Of a stretch of DNA of 9,299 bases, positions 5,670 to 9,299 are shown one piece after another (positions within the stretch are counted from its first letter, which is position 1; each line of letters opens with the position of its first letter). The translations under genes and the position numbers were made by a program. The stretch comes from an uncultured Faecalibacterium sp. (lineage in GTDB: Bacteria > Bacillota > Clostridia > Oscillospirales > Ruminococcaceae), in NCBI GenBank assembly GCA_945982465.1, contig CAMFSB010000046.1:1-9299 (forward strand), read 5' to 3'. The notes under the pieces are model-generated. The model did no database searches. It saw nothing but the letters and a program-made list of their open reading frames with translations, and had not been told where the DNA came from.

Positions 5670-6410
5670 TCAGCTTTGCGTTGGGCCGAACACCGGCTCG
5701 GCGGCGATGGCGTCGGCCTGCTGCTGGGTCAGCTTGCCGTATTTTACCATTTTTCGCAGCACCTGCCGCTGGCGCTGCAGCGCCAGCGTGGGGTCTGCGC
5801 CGGGGGCGTAGGCGCTGGGGGCGTTGGGCAGGCCGGCCAGCACGGTGCATTCGCCGGCGGTCAGCAAAGCCGGCGCCTTGCCAAAATACCCCGCGGCCGC
5901 CGCGCCGATGGAATAATACCCGCTGCCGAAATAAATGCTGTTGACATACAGCTCCAAAATCTCGTCCTTGGAAAGCTGCCGTTCCAGCGCAAAGGCGGCA
6001 AACACCTCGGCAAACTTGCGCTCAAAGGTTTTCTGCTGGGTGAAAAACAGGTTCTTGGCCAGCTGCTGGGTGATGGTGCTGCCGCCCTCGGCAAAGCTCA
6101 GGCTGGTCACATCCACCCACACCGCGCGGCAAATTGCGATCCCATCTACGCCGCCATGCTCATAAAAGCGGTGGTCCTCCACCGCGATCACCGCGTCCAG
6201 ATAGGTCTGGGGCAGCTGGCCCAGCGGGGTAAAATCCGGCGCGGCGCGCAGCTCGGCGGCCGCCTGTTCGATGCTTTTTTGTTCCACGGCCTGCCGGTAC
6301 ATCCGGTAGCCCCGGGTGAGATACAAGGCGGCCACGGCGGCCGCCGCCAAAGCCAGAGCCAGGATCAGCCGCCACAGCCAGCGGGCCGGCCCACGTCCGT
6401 ATCGTTTCAT
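5670..6410 (-). CDS. mtgA: Monofunctional biosynthetic peptidoglycan transglycosylase (GT51)
   Basis: This encodes 246 residues: a short basic cytoplasmic tail, one membrane anchor (about 12-31), then an extracellular GT51 domain to ~205 and a short basic, Gln-rich tail, with no transpeptidase domain. It polymerises lipid II into glycan strands on the outer face of the membrane and releases undecaprenyl diphosphate. The five GT51 motifs are seen in order: AVEDHRFYEHGG (76-87, catalytic Glu78), EGGSTITQQLAKNLF (108-122), RKFAEVFAAFALE (131-143, second catalytic Glu135), ILELYVNSIYFGSGYYSIG (151-169) and LAGLPNAPSAYAP (191-203). The start is set by GGAGG five bases upstream. It is preceded by an ECF-type promoter (6466-6492) and followed by the VTT gene. 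The symbol is a family label; whether it equals MtgA, or SgtA/SgtB of staphylococci, cannot be decided. Confidence 0.93.
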   Translation of the reverse strand: MKRYGRGPARWLWRLILALALAAAAVAALYLTRGYRMYRQAVEQKSIEQAAAELRAAPDFTPLGQLPQTYLDAVIAVEDHRFYEHGGVDGIAICRAVWVDVTSLSFAEGGSTITQQLAKNLFFTQQKTFERKFAEVFAAFALERQLSKDEILELYVNSIYFGSGYYSIGAAAAGYFGKAPALLTAGECTVLAGLPNAPSAYAPGADPTLALQRQRQVLRKMVKYGKLTQQQADAIAAEPVFGPTQS

Positions 6411-6465
6411 GCTCTCCTCCGTTCCGGTGCGGGGCAGCGCCGGGCGCGCCCTCCTCTGCCTATAA

Positions 6466-6492
6466 TACGACAGAGCCGGCCCAAATGCTTCA
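6466..6492 (-). promoter_or_regulatory. Candidate ECF sigma factor-type promoter of mtgA
   Basis: On the minus strand TGAAGC (6487-6492), 17 bases, then CGTA (6466-6469) within TCGTATTAT. This is close to the Bacillus SigW/SigM pattern (TGAAAC, 16-17 bases, CGTA/CGTC). Read as a SigA promoter it would need a 20-base spacer between TTGAAG and TATTAT, which is poor. The same layout precedes the PAP2 gene. The start point would be near 6458, ~48 bases before the ATG. Confidence 0.55.
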
Positions 6493-6514
6493 ACGTTTGT
6501 AAAACAGGGCCGGC
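6475..6514. repeat. Inverted repeat overlapping the mtgA promoter
   Basis: GCCGGCCC (6475-6482) and GGGCCGGC (6507-6514) are perfect 8-base arms with a 24-base gap. They bracket the -35 element of the mtgA promoter. No T-run follows on either strand, so it is not an evident terminator for the gene ending at 6542, although it is the only structure near that stop. Confidence 0.45.
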
Positions 6515-6541
6515 CGCGCGCCGGAGAGCAGCGCCCGCCCC

Positions 6542-6946
6542 TTAAAACGGCGGGGCGTCCGCGTCGGCCAGAGCCGCTTCGGCGGGGGACGGCGCGGCCG
6601 GCGGCTGCGCACGGCCCGGCATGCCCACGCCGTTCTTTTGCAGCAGGGCGGCCACCTCATCGGCCGCAATGGGGTATTCCACCGCGGCGGCGTCCATATC
6701 CTGCCCGCGCAGGCACAGCTTCCAGCTGCCGTCCTCGTTTTCGTACAGCTTCAGGCTTTCCAGCGGGGCGAGGGCGGCGGCTTCGGGCCGGGCGCACAGG
6801 GTGCTGCCGGGCGCGGCGATGATAAAATAGTTGATCCGGCCGTGCGGGCCCAGATATTCCAGCGAGGCGGGCAGCGCGCCCTCCGGCAGCGGCGCGCCGG
6901 TGCGGGGCTGCAGGTAGATGAGATCGGCGGCGGTGGCATGTTCCAT
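6542..6946 (-). CDS. Hypothetical protein, 134 residues, family not recognised
   Basis: I do not recognise this protein. It has no signal peptide and no membrane segment, so it is probably cytosolic. Residues 1-108 look like a compact domain with alternating hydrophobic strands: LIYLQP (9-14), INYFIIAAPG (38-47), LKLYENEDGSWKLCLRGQ (65-82) and AVEYPIAADEVAALLQ (88-103). The tail from 109 to 134 is Ala/Pro-rich low complexity ending in APPF. A GSWKLCL-type strand pair resembles small beta-rich domains, but no function follows. Reality as a gene rests on an AGGAA ribosome site ~10 bases before the ATG, a perfectly spaced promoter at 6985-7013, and third-position GC bias along the frame. Its promoter overlaps that of azlC in the opposite direction. 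It is the first gene before mtgA on the same strand, with 131 bases between. Confidence 0.75.
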   Translation of the reverse strand: MEHATAADLIYLQPRTGAPLPEGALPASLEYLGPHGRINYFIIAAPGSTLCARPEAAALAPLESLKLYENEDGSWKLCLRGQDMDAAAVEYPIAADEVAALLQKNGVGMPGRAQPPAAPSPAEAALADADAPPF

Positions 6947-6984
6947 CGGTTTGCGGTTCCTTTCTGCAAAATGATCCTGATTTG

Positions 6985-7013
6985 ATTATAATGTTCCTCT
7001 TGGTTTTCGGCAA
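6985..7013 (-). promoter_or_regulatory. Promoter of the hypothetical gene, overlapping the azlC promoter
   Basis: On the minus strand TTGCCG (7008-7013), 17 bases, then TATAAT (6985-6990). The start point would be near 6978, leaving a ~32-base leader. Confidence 0.7.
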
Positions 7014-7028
7014 GAAGTGCGCTACAAT
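7000..7028 (+). promoter_or_regulatory. Promoter of azlCD
   Basis: TTGGTT (7000-7005), 17 bases, then TACAAT (7023-7028). The -35 box lies inside the spacer of the opposing promoter, and the two -35 boxes are only two bases apart, so polymerase can hardly occupy both at once. Confidence 0.72.
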
Positions 7029-7048
7029 AAAGGCCGTGAAAAAAGAAA

Positions 7049-7055
7049 AAGGAAG
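7049..7055 (+). promoter_or_regulatory. Ribosome binding site of azlC (decides the start)
   Basis: AAGGAAG lies nine bases before the ATG at 7065. The in-frame ATG at 7017 lies upstream of the -10 box and would add a Lys/Arg-rich stretch foreign to the family, so it is rejected. Confidence 0.8.
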
Positions 7056-7064
7056 TTTTACCGT

Positions 7065-7820
7065 ATGCTGCACAACAATCTGAACGCGGCGCAGTTCCGC
7101 CGCGGCCTGCGCGACGGCGTACCCATCGGGCTGGGGTACTTTGCCGTTGCCTTTACGCTGGGCATCGCGGCCAAAAATGCCGGCTTTACTGCCGGGCAGG
7201 CCACGCTGACCAGCTTTCTGATCAACGCCTCGGCGGGCGAATTTGCCGGCTTTACGCTGATCGCGGCGGGGGCCAGCTATCTGGAGGTGGCGGTGATGGA
7301 GCTGATCGCCAACGCACGCTACCTGCTGATGAGCTGCTCGCTGAGCCAGAAGCTGCCGCCCGAAACGCCCCTGCGCCACCGGCTGCTGGTGGCCTTTGAC
7401 CTGACCGACGAGATCTTTGCCATTTCGGTGGTGCGGCCCGGCGCGCTGAACCCCTGGTACACCTACGGCGCCGTGACCGTGGCGCTGCCGGGCTGGTCGC
7501 TGGGCACCTGCCTGGGCGTTGTGATGGGCAACGTGCTGCCCGCCCGGCTGGTGTGCGCGCTTTCGGTGGGGCTGTACGGCATGTTCCTGGCCATCATCGT
7601 ACCGCCCGCCCGCCAAAGCCGGATCGTGGCCGGGGTGGTGCTGGCGTCCATGGCGGCCAGCTTTGCCGTGTCGCGCATCCACTGGTTCGACGGCATCTCC
7701 TCGGGCATGAAGATCATCCTGCTGACGCTGGTGATCGCCGGGGCGGCCGCGGTGCTGTTCCCCGTGCAGGAGGGGGCCGCCGGCACGCAGTCCGGGCAGG
7801 AAGGGGGCGCAACACAGTGA
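7065..7820 (+). CDS. azlC: AzlC family branched-chain amino acid exporter, large subunit
   Basis: This encodes 251 residues, slightly above the family's usual ~230-240. AzlC with AzlD forms a cytoplasmic-membrane exporter of branched-chain amino acids; loss of its control gives azaleucine resistance in Bacillus subtilis, and the E. coli relative is YgaZ/YgaH. Visible family features are the N-terminal RRGLRDGVPIGLGYFAVAF (12-30), the helix with SAGEFAGF (56-63), the conserved ELIANARYLLMSCSLS (79-94) after the second helix, the acidic FDLTDEIFA (111-119) and several further helices to ~233. The tail (235-251) is Gly/Gln-rich and polar. The stop overlaps the azlD start by GTGA, which implies translational coupling. 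It is driven by the promoter at 7000-7028, divergent from the hypothetical gene. No regulator of the Lrp/AzlB type is in the window. Confidence 0.93.
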   Translation: MLHNNLNAAQFRRGLRDGVPIGLGYFAVAFTLGIAAKNAGFTAGQATLTSFLINASAGEFAGFTLIAAGASYLEVAVMELIANARYLLMSCSLSQKLPPETPLRHRLLVAFDLTDEIFAISVVRPGALNPWYTYGAVTVALPGWSLGTCLGVVMGNVLPARLVCALSVGLYGMFLAIIVPPARQSRIVAGVVLASMAASFAVSRIHWFDGISSGMKIILLTLVIAGAAAVLFPVQEGAAGTQSGQEGGATQ

Positions 7821-8125
7821 CCCACAACGTTTACATCTACATTTTTGCCATGGCCGCGGTGACCTATCTGGTCCGCGTGCTGCCGCTGACGCTGATCCGC
7901 GGCGAGATCAAAAACCGCACGATCCGGTCGTTTTTGTACTATGTGCCCTATGTGACGCTGGCCGTGATGACCTTCCCCGCCATTGTGGAGGCCACAGGCA
8001 GCCCCATTTCGGGCTGGGCGGCGCTTTTGGTGGGCGCAGCCCTGGCCTGGAGCGGCCAGAGCCTGTTTGTGGTGTCGGTGGCGGCCTGCGCGTCGGTATT
8101 TGTGCTGGAACTGTTCTTATATTAA
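7817..8125 (+). CDS. azlD: AzlD family branched-chain amino acid exporter, small subunit
   Basis: This encodes 102 residues, the normal length for the small partner of AzlC. It is almost wholly hydrophobic, with about four helices (5-24, 41-58, 65-80, 83-101). Family marks are AAVTYLVRVLPLTL (13-26) and SFLYYVPYVTLAVMTFPAI (38-56). The start is the GTG at 7817, inside the GTGA shared with the azlC stop; a purine-rich GGAAGGGGG lies about ten bases upstream. The frame has no ATG near the family's normal N-terminus. Together with AzlC it exports leucine, isoleucine, valine and analogues. A strong terminator follows 21 bases after the stop. Confidence 0.92.
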   Translation: MTHNVYIYIFAMAAVTYLVRVLPLTLIRGEIKNRTIRSFLYYVPYVTLAVMTFPAIVEATGSPISGWAALLVGAALAWSGQSLFVVSVAACASVFVLELFLY

Positions 8126-8146
8126 CGGCCCTGCGCAGGCGCAGAC

Positions 8147-8204
8147 AGGCCCGCCGCCCCATGCGCTGCACAGCGTGGGGCGGCGGGCCTGCTGTTTGTT
8201 TTTT
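8147..8204 (+). terminator. Rho-independent terminator of azlCD
   Basis: A perfect 15-base stem (8147-8161 with 8176-8190) encloses a second 5-base stem CGCTG/CAGCG (8164-8168 with 8171-8175). A T-rich run follows (8191-8204, ending in T6). A smaller hairpin CTGCGC/GCGCAG (8131-8144) precedes it. It lies between azlD and the converging PAP2 gene but has no T-run for the minus strand. Confidence 0.9.
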
Positions 8205-8213
8205 GAGGGTGGC

Positions 8214-8879
8214 TCAGGCCCGGGCGCGGCGCAGCCGCACCCATGCCTGCCGTTCGGGCCAGGGGCCAAAGCTGCGTGCCAGATACCGCCCCACCAGCGC
8301 ATACACCGCAAAGGCCAGCGCCAGCCCGCACACCACATCCACGCAGGAATGCTGGCGGATGACCACGGTGGACAGGCAGATGGCCACCGCCAGCACCCCG
8401 TGCAGCAGCTTATACCGCCGCGCCATGTGCACGCTGCCGCACACCGCCAGCAGCACCGCCACCGACACGAACACATGCAGCGACGGGCACACGTTGGTGG
8501 GCGTATCCACCGTGTAAATAAAGCGGATCAGGGATGTGAACACATCCCTGCCGTACAGGGTACGGCGGCGCAGCTGGATGGTGGGGTACACCGCATAGAC
8601 CGCCAGCGCAAAGGCCGTGCCGCAGGCAATGGTGAAAAACAGCCGCCAAAAGCGCTCGCGGTCGCGCCGTAGCAGCCACAGCATGGTCAGCGGCACCCAG
8701 GCGAACCACAGCACATACGGCACCACCGCCGCCGGGATAAAGGGGATCCAATCGTCCAGGCGGCAGTGCACGATGTGGGGCACGCGCTTCCACTGTTCCA
8801 AAAAGACAAATACGGCTTGGTATAGAAGAAAATAGAGCGAAACGGTCAGCAGCGGGCGGCTGCGCAGCCTTTTCATCAT
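8214..8879 (-). CDS. PAP2-superfamily membrane phosphatase
   Basis: This encodes 221 residues with about six membrane helices (11-28, 49-70, 80-98, 133-150, 158-175, 183-200). PAP2 enzymes remove phosphate from lipid phosphates or diphosphates at the membrane surface; possible substrates include undecaprenyl diphosphate, phosphatidic acid and phosphatidylglycerol phosphate. Motif C2 is CPSLH (131-135). Motif C3 is S-T-x5-H-x3-D, with Ser170, the catalytic His177 and Asp181; the usual Arg after the Ser is Thr, as in the inositolphosphotransferase-like branch of the superfamily (PAP2_3). Motif C1 (K-x6-R-P) is degenerate: YPTIQLRRRT (98-107) has Arg where Pro is expected. The first ATG (8879) is chosen because GGGAGGT lies seven bases upstream; the adjacent second ATG is possible. 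It has an ECF-type promoter like that of mtgA. The substrate is not determined. Confidence 0.85.
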   Translation of the reverse strand: MMKRLRSRPLLTVSLYFLLYQAVFVFLEQWKRVPHIVHCRLDDWIPFIPAAVVPYVLWFAWVPLTMLWLLRRDRERFWRLFFTIACGTAFALAVYAVYPTIQLRRRTLYGRDVFTSLIRFIYTVDTPTNVCPSLHVFVSVAVLLAVCGSVHMARRYKLLHGVLAVAICLSTVVIRQHSCVDVVCGLALAFAVYALVGRYLARSFGPWPERQAWVRLRRARA

Positions 8880-8902
8880 AGGTCGTACCTCCCTGCATCC
8901 GG

Positions 8903-8918
8903 GCCGGCCGCGGCCGGC
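8903..8918. repeat. Sixteen-base perfect palindrome in the PAP2 leader
   Basis: GCCGGCCGCGGCCGGC lies 24-39 bases before the PAP2 start, within the predicted leader and just upstream of the ribosome site. It could form a hairpin in the RNA or bind a dimeric protein on DNA. CG-rich palindromes also arise by chance in such GC-rich DNA. Confidence 0.5.
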
Positions 8919-8948
8919 ATGTTGTGGTTTGGTTTGTACAACCCATAA

Positions 8949-8975
8949 TACGAGGTGTGATCCAACTTTCTTTCA
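8949..8975 (-). promoter_or_regulatory. Candidate ECF sigma factor-type promoter of the PAP2 gene
   Basis: On the minus strand TGAAAG (8970-8975), 17 bases, then CGTA (8949-8952) within TCGTATTAT. Element sequence and spacing match those before mtgA. The start point would be near 8941, ~60 bases before the ATG. A SigA reading again requires a 20-base spacer (TTGAAA to TATTAT). Confidence 0.57.
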
Positions 8976-8985
8976 ACTCCCGCAC

Positions 8986-9041
8986 AGCTTTTCTGTTTTT
9001 CACAGTTTTTTCATTTTCTGCGCAGTTTCGTTTTCTTTTTT
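8986..9041. other. A-tract-rich stretch upstream of the PAP2 promoter
   Basis: The minus strand carries seven runs of three to six A in about 55 bases, in strongly contrasting GC-rich surroundings, beginning roughly ten bases above the -35 element. Such tracts can bend DNA or act as an UP element. A short CTGT-gaaaa-ACAG hairpin inside is too weak to be a terminator for the gene ending at 9050. Confidence 0.45.
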
Positions 9042-9049
9042 GCTGCCGG

Positions 9050-9299
9050 TCAGCGCCTGGGCTGCTCGCCGTCGCGGAACAGCTCAAACTCCCGCCAGTA
9101 CGCCGCGCCGGGCAGCATGCTGCGGTAGCACAGCGCCAGCTGCCGGGCCGCCTGGTCCGCCGTAAAGGGGCCAAACGCCCCCTGCCCGGCCGCCGGGCCG
9201 CAGGGCAGCAGCAGCACGTTGAAATAGCCGCCGTACGCCCGGTTATGCCAGCCGGTATCCTGCGCGCCGGCGCGGGCGTAAAAGCCCAGCCGCCGCCGG
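9050..9299 (-). CDS. Probable GNAT family acetyltransferase, C-terminal 82 residues, cut by window edge
   Basis: The minus strand is open from the window edge to the TGA at 9050-9052, giving 82 residues with no start inside. It begins RRRLGFYARAGAQDTGWHNR and continues AYGGYFNVLLLPCG (21-34). The R-R-x-x-F-Y-x-R-x-G pattern followed by a D-T-G turn and a beta strand is typical of the last part of GNAT acetyltransferases (helix 4 and beta 6-7). The region after 42 (TADQAARQLALCYRSMLPG, 46-64) matches the extension seen in some clostridial GNAT proteins from memory only. The acetyl-CoA binding motif (Q/R-x-x-G-x-G/A) lies outside the window, so this is not proven. It precedes the PAP2 gene on the same strand by 170 bases without a clear terminator, but PAP2 has its own promoter. 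Confidence 0.6.
   Translation of the reverse strand, partial: RRRLGFYARAGAQDTGWHNRAYGGYFNVLLLPCGPAAGQGAFGPFTADQAARQLALCYRSMLPGAAYWREFELFRDGEQPRR

Noticed and set aside
6985..6992. A second plus-strand promoter for azlC using TATAAT at 6987-6992
   Set aside because: No acceptable -35 box lies 16-18 bases upstream; the same bases form the -10 box of the minus-strand promoter.
7017..7064. N-terminal extension of AzlC from the ATG at 7017
   Set aside because: The ATG lies upstream of the -10 box TACAAT, so it would not be transcribed from the predicted promoter, and the extension is Lys/Arg-rich without counterpart in the family.
1..9299. Defence system, prophage, insertion sequence, CRISPR array, tRNA or rRNA
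   Set aside because: No transposase, integrase, regular direct-repeat array, terminal inverted repeats with target duplication, or RNA gene signature was seen on either strand; gene content is metabolic, transport and envelope.

Overview
The window reads as ordinary chromosomal DNA of a GC-rich, low-oxygen Firmicute. The evidence is GC-rich codons and third positions, strong AGGAGG-type ribosome binding sites before nearly every gene, consensus TTGAAA/TATAAT promoters in AT-rich pockets, and GC-rich hairpin terminators. An ATP-type PEP carboxykinase and an acetate kinase suggest a fermenting gut anaerobe. An Oscillospiraceae-like relative (Faecalibacterium/Gemmiger/Subdoligranulum/Flavonifractor type) is my inference, not a demonstrated identity. 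I see no phage, transposon, CRISPR, tRNA or rRNA.

Layout. (1) 1-233, minus: 5' end of pckA (ATP-dependent PEP carboxykinase), with a textbook promoter at 320-348. (2) 526-1761, minus: tmcAL (YlbM family), tRNA-Met cytidine acetate ligase. (3) 1762-2076: a 315-base divergent regulatory region with three stacked palindromes. (4) 2077-3279, plus: ackA, acetate kinase, closed by a strong terminator. (5) 3449-4870, plus: MATE-family multidrug exporter with its own promoter; a bidirectional terminator separates it from the converging next gene. (6) 6410 down to 4969, minus: a monofunctional peptidoglycan glycosyltransferase (GT51) followed by a VTT/TVP38-type membrane protein. (7) 6542-6946, minus: an unrecognised 134-residue protein. 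(8) 7065-8125, plus: azlC-azlD, a branched-chain amino acid exporter pair with overlapping ends, closed by a strong terminator. (9) 8214-8879, minus: a PAP2-superfamily membrane phosphatase. (10) 9050-9299, minus: the C-terminal end of a probable GNAT acetyltransferase cut by the window edge.

Two themes link the genes. The first is acetate and central carbon: ackA (makes ATP and acetate) and tmcAL (uses ATP and acetate to modify elongator tRNA-Met) diverge from what looks like one shared, palindromic -10 element flanked by two perfect inverted repeats about 30 bases apart. The second is the cell envelope: the glycosyltransferase and the PAP2 gene, 2.5 kb apart, have near-identical promoter elements (TGAA(A/G)(G/C), 17 bases, CGTATTAT). 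These fit an extracytoplasmic-function (ECF) sigma factor of the SigW/SigM type better than the housekeeping sigma factor. With the VTT protein, these genes could serve lipid-II polymerisation and recycling of its polyprenyl carrier. That functional link is inference. No clearly new biological system is evident; the regulatory architecture is the most interesting content.
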